Positions 48,801 through 60,402 of a DNA stretch of 64,000 bases are shown piece after piece. Numbering within the stretch: position 1 is the first letter of the stretch; every line of letters starts with the position of its first letter. The notes under the pieces were generated by a model. The model was not told the origin of the DNA. It saw only the letters and a program-made list of their open reading frames with translations, and did no database searches. The position numbers and the translations under genes are program-made. Source of the DNA: Phallusia mammillata (taxonomy: Eukaryota > Chordata > Ascidiacea > Phlebobranchia > Ascidiidae); the NCBI GenBank assembly GCA_003260075.1, contig QLIY01000144.1, positions 124,001 through 188,000 on the forward strand, in the 5' to 3' direction.

Positions 48801-51800
48801 CATTTCACAATTTAAAGTCAAAACAAGTTTTTTCAAAAGTTTTAGTCAAAACAAGTTTGGGTCTCTACATCACAATGACTCAAATACTATACATTTCATA
48901 AAATACAGATTTGTCAGTTGTTTCTACCCTTTGTAGCTGTTTTTGCTTCTTTCTCGGAAATTTTCATGTTTAGCATTTGTCTCATCAGGTCGACTCTCTA
49001 GAAAAAAATCATTGCAAATGCAAAAGATAAATTATAAACATTGCTCAAATACTTTTATTAAAACAAATCCGCTGCCCAACAGGGGGGGGGGTTTTTCGAC
49101 GGCCTTTTTCAGTTCTTCTCTACATTTGTCTTGCTCGTGTTTGTGACTGGCAAGATTGTAAATCACAAACATCATTGTATTTCCAGTAGTCTCAAAGCCG
49201 GCCAAAATCATCAGAATACTGTTTCCAACGATTTCATTCCTTGTCAAACCTTAATAAGACAAAGGCATTTCACAATTTAAAGTCAAAACAAGTTTTTTCA
49301 AAAGTTTAAGTCAAAACAAGTTTGGGTCTCTACAACACAATGACTCAAATACTATACATTTCATAAAATACAGATTTTATTTTGGATTTAAGATCAACAC
49401 TGCACATATAATTTGTCAGTTGTTTCTACCCTTTGTAGCTGTTTTTGCTTCTTTTTCAGAAATTTTCATGTTTAGCATCTGTCTCATCAGGTCAACTCTC
49501 TAGAAAAATTATTACAAATGCAAAAAGAAAAATCATAAACATTGCTCAAATACTTTTATTAAAACAAATCCGCTGCCCAACAAAGCAATGAAGAAAATGA
49601 TCAAGTGCATTTTCAACTATGGGCATTTTTACAATTTGGTAGACAACATGCACTTTTACTGAACAATTTCTTTAGTTTTTTATTACTTTGTAAATAGCAT
49701 CCATAGAGGTAGTGGAGGAAAAGATTGAGAAGTGCTAATTAAAAATAGCTTTACTAATTAAGCATTCCAATTTAAACATATACATTAAACACATGGGCAT
49801 ACAAAACTCACTGTTTTGTCACAGTCTTTGTTTTTGATCACAGCATCAACAAGCCCAGCAAAATATCTAATGGACTCTGATGGGAATATGGAATAGTTAA
49901 ACAATCCAGCAATCCTCTCCAAGGATGGAAAAAGAACTAAAGAAATTGCAAACTAAAGTAAGTAAATCCATGGTCATATGTAGAAAGTTACTTACAAAAA
50001 GCAAAAAAGGCAATATTTTTAAAGAACTGGATGTCAAAAAGCTTTCGTCCCATTTTCAGTAGTTGTGATTCTTTGTTGTCATTGTCCTATACAAAAAGTT
50101 TGGATCAAACATTTTGGTTAGAAGCTCAGAGCTTTTGTTATAGGATTGTGGTAATCATGAAAAACCACAACTTTTTTATAAAACATAAGGTACAAACATT
50201 TGTTTTTGCAAAATTCTGATGAAAAGCACTAAAATTGTGGCCACTTGCATGAGATTTATCATAAAGTCCCCTTTTATTGAACATGGACTGTGAAATCAAA
50301 ATCTCTTGTTTTAAATAAACTCTAGTTATCTATCTCTTCAAGTAAATTGCATTTTGACAAATTGAACTTTGAAGAAATCTGAATCATGTGTATGAAGGAC
50401 ATGTACTTTAAATAGACAATTTATTGTAAAATATTTCATAAAAATAAAGTTTTATAATGTCACCTGTGTATGCATGTCAACATTGAAAGCAGATGAACAA
50501 ATTACGTCCAGGGACAGTTTGCTAAGAACACTGCAAAACAAAAAGGAGAATTGTAACTACAGCATTGACACATTTATCAAACAAATGGAAATATTTTTAT
50601 TTAACTGTTCTTATTTATGACCTATGTTGTAGTATTAGTATTAATAGGAGAACTTTATTGCTGTGCACACTCGAAAAAACAACAACAACTTACTCCTTTG
50701 GCATGAATTTTCCATTGTTATCTTTTGATATTTTGTGGAGATTTTCTACCATTTTATCTGTGCATCGTTCTACAATTCCAATCATTTCCTTTAGTTTTGC
50801 AGTGGAAAACACAGGAGAAAGTGATGTTCTGCATTTGCAAGGATTACATCAGTCTGTGCTTACAACTAATGCACACAAATGCAACAAACTTTCATTGAGA
50901 CTTAAACACTAACATACAAGATTTTTCTTAACATAATATAACAAAGAGTAATGTTTTCTACCAACTTTAACATACTAGTGAATGTAAAAGCTTACACATT
51001 TTTTAAAATGAGTTTTGAAAGACTTAGTGACAATGATTACTTACCTTAGTCTTTTCCAGTGGTCCCCTCGAGCAGCAGTTAATGACTGATTCATCTCTTT
51101 TCCATTTACTCGACTAAAGGTTGTCTACATACAATCCAAAAGTTGATGCATACAAAATATATTATATATTATTTTTATACTAGATGGAAAGTGCAAGAAT
51201 TAACAGCCAACATCAAACTGAGTTTTTTCAACATTGTTAAGTCTTTTGTTTTGATTATTTTACCTGCCGGTCTCTAAAGATTCCACTTTCTTTAAGTTGG
51301 ATTTGCTTTAAAATTTCTGGATCAGCAATTATAATTCGAGGATTGACACCCACATATGTCCTAGAGAAAAAAATCACCATAAAAACTGTCTTCTGATTGT
51401 AGCTAGAAACCTACCCATATATTGGTCCATACTTCTTTTTCCTTTCAAGGTCCTTTTTAAAGAACTGTAATATAAAAACCAAAAATTATTTGTTTGTTTT
51501 GCCAAGCATCACTCCTACTGTTTTACCAGTAAACAACCAATCTTACACCAGGTTAAAATGTGGTAATGTATTTTTATGGTAATCATATAGTCATTTATTA
51601 AATGTTAATAATGTCAACAAATTTTTATTTACTGAATTAGGATCATCCATCATTTGATCCATGTTACCCAATCTAAAAATGCTTGGAGGTTCATGTGGAA
51701 TGTTCAGCTTTTTCAGAACTTGATATTTTTGGTTTATGTAGTACCTGAAAAATATAATGGTTAAAAGCTACTAATTTAGATTAAAACCACTGGTTGGTAA

Positions 51801-52517
51801 ATTGCACCTCTAAAAATAAATCAAAAACACTTTTATTTTGTTCCCAAAAAGTTTTTTTTTTTTGGGGGGGGGGGAATTGGTTAAAAGCTACTAATATGGT
51901 TAAAACCACTGGTTGGTAAATCGCACCTCAAAAATAAATCAAAAACACTTTTATTTTTTTCCGAAAAAGTTTTGTTTTTTTTGCAAACAACTGGTTGGGA
52001 TTTTTAAACTAGCACGTTCTAAAAGGGGGGGGGGGATATTATATATTATTTTTATACTAGATGGTAAGTACAAGAATTAACAGCCAACATCAAACTGAGT
52101 TTTTTCAACATTGTTACAAAGTCTTTTGTTTTGATTATTTTACCTGCCGGGGGGGGGGGGTAGCACGTTCTAAAAAGGGGAATTCCCTACAACCTACACG
52201 TTTGTGTCACGTGACAATACACAAAGCAAACGTTTCAGCTGTTTCTGTTTGCCAAATTTTTTTTCTAGCAGCTACTAAGGTTTTTTTTTAGCAAATCCAA
52301 AGTGCTGAAAACAAACTGCAAGTGGCGAAATGGGTCTTAGTTGGCGGTAAAGCAGTTTTTTTGCAATAATTGGGCTTAAAGGTAATTTAGGTACAACACG
52401 TAATTATAACACAAATATTCATGACAACAATAACCTTTTTTCTTACCTTGCAGCTAATATAGCAGTAATCAACAGTGTCCATGTTTCAATTGACAAAATG
52501 TCCAAAGGCCCGTACAT
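45881..52517 (-). CDS. P450-3: CYP3-like microsomal cytochrome P450 (about 509 residues; half an exon missing)
   Basis: Close paralogue of P450-2. Exons 5' to 3': 52447-52517 (start [16 protein letters not shown]), 51633-51744, 51415-51464, 51264-51360, 51045-51124, 50694-50828, 50464-50530, 49996-50086, 49812-49936, 49430-49499, 48624-48784, 48379-48467, 47854-47926 (partial), 46416-46572, 45881-45967. Seen: [25 protein letters not shown]. The upstream half of exon 13 (NSRYCEKE region in the paralogues) is absent where G runs occur (near 47928 and 48139-48165). Exons 10 and 11 each appear twice (48928-48997 and 49430-49499; 48624-48784 and 49092-49249) because of a false join near 49083. The intron after exon 13 carries a nested pair of MITEs. 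Probably a functional gene behind assembly damage. Confidence 0.92.
46634..47672. mobile_element. Putative larger hAT-like element containing a nested MITE
   Basis: The left end reads TAGTTCTTAACCAGGG and the right end, on the other strand, GCGGTTCTTAATC, an imperfect inverted repeat of the common TGGTTCTTAA hAT type. No convincing 8-bp target duplication and no transposase frame were found. A younger element (46784-47162) is inserted inside. Lies in the intron between P450-3 exons 14 and 13. Confidence 0.45.
46784..47162. mobile_element. Non-autonomous hAT-type element (MITE), nested
   Basis: A 379-bp element with a perfect 8-bp target duplication GTAACCAC (46776-46783 and 47163-47170) and terminal inverted repeats TAGGGATGGGC / TAGGGATGTGC. 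The interior has repeated GAGC/GCTCGG words and no transposase. The intact duplication suggests a fairly recent insertion. Confidence 0.88.
48139..48165 (+). repeat. 27-base G run at the missing half of P450-3 exon 13
   Basis: Bases about 47569-47778 are repeated at about 47938-48138 before this run. The 5' half of exon 13 should lie between 47926 and 48379 but is not found. Confidence 0.9.
51865..52170. repeat. False-join duplications in the first intron of P450-3
   Basis: About 51758-51850 is repeated at 51874-51970 across a G run near 51864. Bases 52035-52148 repeat about 51155-51270, including the 3' edge of exon 4 (cut off by the run near 52149). These are misplaced pieces of the same gene, not extra exons. 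Confidence 0.75.
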
Positions 52518-54178
52518 CTTGTTACTGGCTTAGCAGTGTGTCAACTGTCAAGTTACCAAGCAAAAAAGCAACTATGCGTAGCGAGCTGTTGGCGCGGCGT
52601 ATTTATCACGGGGGCAGTCGCGAGTTTTTTGTTTACTGGAAGAGGTCACGTATTAGTCGTGACGTCTTAGTCACTTGATAGCCTCTCAGCTGGAATCGTT
52701 TCGTGCATCGCGCAACGGTTGGAATCTCCGGTGCCTAATTTTTTTGATAACAGTAAAATCATTTCCCTCCAGAATTATGCGTTTCATAATGCTAGTGTTT
52801 TTTAAATAAAGTTCATCACATGTATGGTGTAAATATTTCAAGCCTATTCACAGGTCAGCGCAGTAGAAGCGGATCCGTTCATACGTCCAATGAGGATACA
52901 TAATGATATAAATTACTTGATGGCGGCATGAGCATTTTCAGAAACTGTTGAGAATAAAGTATCTCCATTTTTATGCCTATTTGATCTATTTTATTCTACA
53001 CCACGACAAAAAGACCAAAACTGGCATGTTCAAATGAATATTGTAACTGAAAGTGGCATTTGTTGATCAAAATACGTTTAATTTCGAATATGTAGTTATA
53101 CTTCCATTGTGTTTTGCATTGTTCAAATTCATGCTTACACTGTAGCGGGGGGGGGGATTGTAACTGAAAGTGGCATTTGCTGATCAAAATACGTTTAATT
53201 TCGGATATGTAGTTACTTCCATTGTGTTTTGCATTGTTCAAATTCATGCTTACACTGTAGCCTACGCGCCCAGGAAGTTTTAACTAAGTCACAAGTCGAT
53301 GACATAATTGGATTTACATTCCGACAGGGGAAGTTAAGATGCTCGCGTCGCGTAATTATGCCGTCAAAACAGCCACGCTGGAAGACAAGGTTCATATTGA
53401 AAACACTTAAATTCACGTGATGCGCTACTTCGAGTTTCTTTGTTTGATCAGCAGCTTTTTGTCAGGGAAATCCACGTATCTGTTTCTGTTCCGTTAATTT
53501 ATTTACGACGTTATTTATTTAACGCGGCAGCAGAAACGTGTTTGTTTGACCTATTAAAGATCTTGCGAAACTGGTCAGAGGTGCATCTTATGAGAAAAGT
53601 CTTGTGTCGTGCCGTGATTATTCAGCACCGCAAAATTCCTAACTTCCTCTACTCCGTACTGCAAACTTTGAACTTCCTATGCTTAGGAGTTTAGAATTTG
53701 ATTCATGTGATGTTGTTGCTGACGTTTTAAAAACTTGAGTAAATTATGGCTACTTTAGCTTGTTTAGGAATATACACGATTCTGACACAAAACTGTTTCC
53801 AATAAGGTTTTGGCTAAGTTGTTATGAAAGAACACAACAATATTTCACATTCACAAAAAATGTCATTGGGTATGAAATGGGCTAAAAAAAATTAAGTTAC
53901 AAACTTTTTTGCAAACCTAAATCCGCCAGAATGCTAAACACTTAGTTTGCTCCAATTGCGATGCTAAAGCATGGTTTTAATTATTAAGGAAAGTCATTAA
54001 CTTCATGTAGACTGATTTTATACACATAAGATATTGCATTAATTATTAACACTAAAAAACGTTTGATTTTTTGCACCATAGCTGGAAATAAGTGAGGATT
54101 TTAGGCATAAAAAGTAATGACAAAAAATTTCCAATAAATTCTTTCACTGGTAAATCAAAGTCTTCAGTAGGCTATTAT
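52518..54178. other. Spacer upstream of P450-3
   Basis: No gene is recognised. About 53036-53146 is repeated at 53155-53262 across a G run near 53147. Much of 52518-53660 is similar to 44292-45480 upstream of P450-2. The remainder shows nothing I can name. Confidence 0.55.
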
Positions 54179-55457
54179 TCAATTTTTTAAATTTATTTGC
54201 TTAAAGATAAGTGGAATTTTTTCTTTGGGTTGAACACTTGCTTTAAAGGTAGGCTAACATCAACTGGTGGTCTCTAAAAATGCAATAAAGTGCTTTCAAA
54301 TAAGATGTATGTCATTAACACTTTTTGTTTTTTCAAGTAATTTTACATTAAGGTATAATAAAAAAAATTTAAAATGAACTTGAAATGAAAGTACAATAAA
54401 AAAATGTTTTAACACTTACTGGTGTATCTGGACAAGTATCAAGTTTAAAGTCTAAAACTTGTTGTTGAAACCACATAATCGGTCTAGCAATTAGTAATGC
54501 CAAATCAGCGATTTTTTGAAGATCTGGTTTTGACCGAATAACTTGTTGCGATTCGGCGTGACCGAATCTATTATGAATTAATTTTAAAGCGCAAACGTGC
54601 CCCCTTTTTGTTCTTAATTACGTAGCCTACCACAGATTCGTTCCAACTGCACAAAAACCGAAATTGTGTTTCAAACCATTATCGTTTTGTCCACTCTACA
54701 CAAAAACCAGTAATTCATTTGCAGGTTGTAGCAGCGACGACCGAGGCAACCTTTAATACCCACAGAACTAAGATCGTATTGTAACACAAAGGTTCTGTCG
54801 TAGATAGTAGATACCACTGTTTTCCTGTTAAACTTTTGTGTTAATTTCTAAAGCGTCGCGCACGGCTTTGCGTGAACACACAATAATCCGGTGATTCGGC
54901 CGAGTTTATTTGGGAAATTGTTGCAAATTCGGTTTGGGTGATAATATAATGTAGCCGATTCAAGCCATCACTACTTCATAAACATTGAAGCGTAATGTGC
55001 CCACCGAAAAAAAGCAAACAAGACGAGTCTGCTGGTTTACTTCAAATCAAAGTTAGGGGGGGGGGGAGTTTATTTGGGAAATTGCTGCAAATTCGGTTTG
55101 GGTGAGAATATAATTTAGCCGATTCAAGCCATTACTGCTTCATAAACATTGAGGCGTAATGTGCCCACCGAAAAAAGCAAACAAGACGAGTCTGCTGGTT
55201 TACTTCAAATCAAAGTTATGGTTTTGTTTGTTGGCATTATTTTCTGTCAAAAATCATAGTTTACCAGCTTGCTGTATTTAACCTAGTGGTTGAAAACTAG
55301 AACAATGAAACTCGCTAGGTTTTCAAATCCATTTAGTTAATCAACCATATGTTACGGCTTATCACACAGATTTTGCCTTAGGCTACCTTGCGATAAATAA
55401 AGCAGTTATCAACAGAATCCATGTTTCCATTGATAAGATGTCCAAAGGTCCGTACAT
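54179..55457 (-). pseudogene. P450-4: relic of a CYP3-like P450 lacking exons 2-13
   Basis: Exon 1 is intact at 55387-55457 ([16 protein letters not shown]..., good donor GTAGCC). Of exon 14 only the 3' tail remains (54420-54464, ending LDTCPDTP); the heme-binding part is gone. The last exon (54179-54273) has a 5-base insertion (AGCCT on the coding strand, about 54250-54256) that shifts the frame; read without it, the family sequence continues through ASVQPKEKIPL to a stop. Nothing resembling exons 2-13 lies between. A G run near 55043 with flanking duplication (about 54902-55042 and 55052-55215) shows the region is assembly-damaged, but a simple gap does not explain the frameshift and the truncated exon 14. 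The relic is most like P450-5 and P450-6. Confidence 0.85.
54485..54985. mobile_element. Possible degenerate hAT-like insertion in the P450-4 relic
   Basis: The stretch replacing exons 2-13 contains inward-facing GACCGAAT/ATTCGGCC words, and its ends (AGTAATGCC at the left; AGTGATGGC on the other strand at the right) are loosely alike. An old inverted-repeat element may have helped destroy the gene. No target duplication was found. Confidence 0.25.
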
Positions 55458-56235
55458 CGTACTGGCATTTGCAGAGATTTGATTTTGTGTTAATATAATC
55501 GTCTGTAGTAGGTAACGTTACAGATTTTATAACAACCATGCGACTATTAAATGGCTTTGATAAGTTCAGCGGAAATGAAAACACTTGTGCCGTGAGCATT
55601 GTGTCGTCATAACAGCTGCACAGACAACTTTCAAAACAATACTAAAATTCACGTGTTCAGCATATACCCTGGGCCCTATAAGACTTGTGCTGGTGCAATA
55701 CATCTAGTCTGGCCTTCTTCGAACGCCAGTCATTTTGAGATGGGTCCTCATAAAAATACAGAGGCAAATTGATATACTTCCAGTTATTTGCAGCAATATA
55801 TTTCAGTTTTAAGCAAAATCATACGTAATCGCCCACTTTAAATTTGAACGTCATATCATAGAGCAGGTCGTATTTATAGTTCTTTAAAACGTCAAAAAAT
55901 CATGAAACAAAAATTCTTTTTTAACTTTATTTTGCACAAACTGACTTTCATAAAAAATGCTTAACCCCCAAAAAAGAAAATGAGGCTGTTAGTACACAAA
56001 TTGCATTCTGAGAACAAATGGTATCTGACATAATTCCACTGTCAAGTTCCACGATAAAGCATGTAGTATGGCAGGATGAATATAAAACTGCAAATAGGTA
56101 GTACTGAGTGCAAAAATAGAATGTGAGGCAAAGGGCATAAATGCTGATGAAATAAAACAACAATGTTTCAAACTTGTAACAATACATCTGTCATAAAACT
56201 GCTGGAAAATTTGATGACTCGAATTACTTGACGGT
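55458..56235. other. Spacer between P450-4 relic and P450-5
   Basis: No gene is recognised. Open frames on the minus strand at about 55948-56187 code for mostly hydrophobic, low-complexity peptides without splice context, and I do not support them. Confidence 0.55.
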
Positions 56236-59200
56236 TTATTCTCCGTTTAGTGGTCGTACAATGAGGGGAATCTTGTCTTTAGGTTGAACACTTGCTTTTA
56301 ACGTAACATCTAGTGGTGGTTTCTAAAAACACAAAATTAATAAACTTACAAACATTCATTAAGTGGAATACTTAAACCAAAAATTAGAAAATAAATTCAA
56401 AAAAATAATGATTTCTAACTATTTATTGGTTATGCAACAGATTTTTTTACACTTACTGGTGTATCTGGACAAGCATCAAGTTCAAAGTTCAGTAAAATCT
56501 TGGAAATTGCCATTTTCATCTCAATCATGGCAAATCTCATTCCAATACAGTTTCGTGGACCTGCTCCAAATGGTTGAAACACTATTGGGTTGATTTTACT
56601 CATGTCCTCCATTCTATATGAGGAAAAGTTTTTTTAAAAAAACTAGATGGTCAAGCTGAATTTACTACTCTTTTATTGTAGAATAAAACAAGTTTTCACT
56701 AAGTACCCAGTCTTTACTTATCTAGGTCATTAATAAACAAATTTGTTCTTGTGAAAGTCCTGATTTACAAAAAAAGGAAGTTTAGAAACAAAAAGTATGC
56801 AAACATGGGGCCACATAACCATTGTACACTTAGCGTTTTAGAAAAATGAGGTAAAATGAATAAAAATTGAAATGTTGGGCCTTTAAGACTTACTTTAAAT
56901 TTCCTATCGCTAAAGTGTTTTGTTTACCTTGACAAAGATTGTTTACCTGAACAAAGCTTGGACTTAACAAAGGAAATAAAGGGCAAACCTTGCATGTAGC
57001 CACAGTTGTGTCAGAATATCATTTTGATAAATCCAACTTTGAGGCTTTGCCTTTTGAAATTGCAAGTTCTGGCTTGTACTTTTCAGTTTAGACCCAATAA
57101 CGAACTAGTTCTTGTATTATTAGTTTGAAACTTTTCAAGTCACACCTGTCAGGATTAAACAGTGTTGGATTTTCCCAATATTCCTCATCTCTACCAAATG
57201 CATAGTTGTGGATTTCTATGTGGCAATCCTTTGGAATTGTGACTCCTTGTATTGTCACCTCTTTTTCACAGTAGCGAGAGTTCCTGTAAAACAGCAATTT
57301 TTGTTCTGATTCTGGGCCATTTCGAATTTAAAAAAAAAAAAAACTATTTTGGATTTATACTAGACTGATAAAAATACAAGTCATTTGAACAGGTATCTCA
57401 CACAACAATTGCTGGGTACAATCTCAGTGTCTCATTGATGGGGGGGGGGGCGTATTTCAAGCTCATAATGGCTTCGTATGTTAGTCCTTCCTGCAAGTGA
57501 AACATTTCATAATCATAAGTTTACAGGAAAGCCAGCAAATTTATGGCACCTTACATGTTTTTCAACAACTTCCTTAACTTCTTGGCGCGCCTTTTTCTGT
57601 GCATCTTTGTAAATTGCAAGATTGTAGATCACAAACAACATTGTATTTCCAGTGGTCTCAAATCCAGCCAAAATCATCTGTATACTGTTTCCAACAATTT
57701 CATTCCTTGTCAAACCTGAAAATGTGTTGAGAGATATAATTTTGCATATGGGCTACATGGAATTTTGAAGATGTAATTTTTGAACTGTTTCTTTATTCTC
57801 TCAAGTATTTTGTGGGTCAATGTACATTTGCATTGCACTTTTATTTGTATTATGTACTTTAGGTTGTAACACTGGGTTGACAATCTTTAATTGGCAATGG
57901 TGACAGCAAAGTAAATATTTTTTTACCTTTTTCAGCTGTTTTGGCTTTTTTTTCAGATATTTTTGCTTTCAACATCAATGTCATCAAATCCGCTCTCTAC
58001 AAAATTAGAGTTTTTGCTACTTTACTAACTAAGCTTCACACATTGTTGCCACATTTTGAAAAGTGTTTTCTTACCGATTTATCATAATCTTTGTTTTTGA
58101 TCACTGCGTCAACTAGACCAGCAAAATACTTAATGGAATCGGCTGGAAATAAGGAATAGTTAACCAACTCTGCGATTCGCTCCAGAGATGGAAATAGCAC
58201 TGTGGAAGACAATAATAAAACTTCGATGTAAATTTTGATTTGCAGAATGGTAAATACTTAATATAGGTATTGACAATTTTCTTACCAAACATCCCTAACA
58301 AAACTGATCCGACTACTTGAATATCAAAAAGTTTTCTTCCCATTTTTAACATTTGCAATTCTTCTGTTTTTGATTCCTGCCAAACAATAAACTATACCAG
58401 TGGCCATTGTATAGGCATTATATATAACTAAATGGTTGACTTTTTGCAAAAACAAAATACTATAACAAGTTGTTATATACATTACTACTAAACATTAAGA
58501 CTACATTACCTGTGTATGCATATCAACATTAAACGCTGATGAACAAATAACATCTAGAGAAAGTTTGTGAAGGACACTAAAATAGAAAAGCAAATATAAC
58601 AAATGAAACATTTTTTTGTGATAATAACATTTGTTAAACTTACTCTTTGGGTAAAAAAAGTCCCTTATCATTTGTCGATATTTCATTGAGTGTTTCAACC
58701 ATTTTGTCGGTGCAATTTTCAACCAGGACAAACATCTCTTTTATCTTTGCAATGGAAAACATTGGAGAAATTGTGGTTCTGAATTAAAAAAAAAGGTTTT
58801 CCTCAATAATTAATTATCTAACATTAAAAGTGTATGTCATCTTATTTGCACTTTTTTAAATGCCTGTTAAAGGTTTTTAACCAAAAAAATGCTGTTGCCC
58901 AAATACCTTATTCGTTTCCAATGGTTTCCCTTTGCGGCTGTCAGAGATGTGTTCATTTCTTTTCCAGCGCATCGAGTAAAAGTGTGCTGAAGGTTTAGAA
59001 AACTAACATCAACATTTTGTACAGTTGTAAAACTTTAAAGGTTAATTTGCCTTTTTATGCAAAGTTTTTAGATTTTTTTAACAATCTGTTTTTGTTTTGT
59101 AAATAAATATAAAAACCATTTTAATATAATTAATTTATAGGAAAAACATCGGAAAAATGATATTTAAACATAACTGTTTTTATGCATATTTTATACAACT

Positions 59201-60402
59201 TTACCCGTCGGTCTCGAAATATTCCACTTTCCTTTATTTGAATTTGTTTTAGAATCTCTGGGTCATAAATCATCACCCGAATATTAAGTCCGACATAATA
59301 GCTGCAAAATTATACGTGGTTTTATAATGCTCTGGAACTTAAGTACATGTTTCAATCCTTTTTTAAAAAGGAGTAGTAGTATTGCAACATGTCATTATAG
59401 TTTTTAAATTGTACACGATGATGTTGCTTTTAACTGTAATTGTAAAAGACAAAAAACACAAAATTCTCTTAAACACTGCTGAGCTTTTTAATACATACCC
59501 ATATATTCTACCATACTTTTCTTTTATTTCCAGAGTTTTTGTGAAATACTGCAACAAAAAATAATAGTTGTTAGAATTGCAATGCATAAAGTTTAAGCTT
59601 TTATCAACCAATGTTTTCTATTTTACCAATCCTATGATATGTTTCATATGAATGATTTAAAAACGTCCAATACATAACAATCAAATTTAAAAAAAATGTT
59701 TTAAAGTTTTCAAAGTTGCAAAGCTTTTTATTTAAACAGAGCTTCCATTTTATTACCAACTGATGTAATTTTACGCTACAGCTTATTTTAAAGCTAAGTA
59801 TTGACTTGATGCTCTTACATCTAGTTAATATTATTATAAAGTTCGCCAAGTTTTACCCCATCTGGTTTCTTTCTGTCCTTGATGAGGCTTGCCAATTTCA
59901 TAATGCTCATAGGCTCATGTGGAATGTTACACTTTTTCAGAATTTGAAATTGTCTGTTCACGTAGTACCTTGTAAAACAAAAACAAACTTTAAACAAATG
60001 AAAGACTGGATTAGTATGGTAGTTACAGAGATTAATGTTAGCTAACCTGCTGTCATATTTATATTTAAATTGCTCAACCAAATGTTTAACTTTTTAAATA
60101 TGTGGCATACCCTTTTTTATTGCACCACATACAGGCAGAAACAAAAAAACGTGTATGTTACCAGAAGAGAGGATCAAATGTTGTCATTTACATTGTAAAT
60201 CACGCTCTAATTGGAGGAGTGCTTCTTTTTGCCAAAAACGCACATTATAAGCATTTAACTTTGCAACTTCAAGTTTTCAAACACCAAAAAAGCAGAATTA
60301 GCTGCAATAACAAATTTGTCTTTTAAATTACCTTGCCACAAGGAAAGCTGTTCCAAGTAGAATCCATGTTTCTAACGACAGAATATCCAAAGGACTATAC
60401 AT
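56236..60402 (-). CDS. P450-5: CYP3-like microsomal cytochrome P450, complete (509 residues)
   Basis: CYP3-clan monooxygenase with an ER anchor (MYSPLDILSLETWILLGTAF). Fifteen exons 5' to 3': 60332-60402, 59857-59968, 59499-59548, 59205-59301, 58907-58986, 58644-58778, 58510-58576, 58286-58376, 58075-58199, 57927-57996, 57555-57715, 57402-57490, 57146-57283, 56457-56613, 56236-56322. They sum to 510 codons including the stop. Seen: NIPHEPMSIM, WKRIR, AGFETT, ETLR, FNPDR (for PER), [10 protein letters not shown]. With P450-6 and the relic it forms a subgroup distinct from P450-1 to -3. Ten bases of exon 12 (57441-57450) read as G, replacing the expected YLTQC codons without changing exon length; I regard these as miscalled bases, not a mutation. 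Confidence 0.95.

Noticed and set aside
53229-53694. Short + strand frames upstream of P450-3
   Set aside because: No family features, no splice signals, and not conserved in the parallel region upstream of P450-2.
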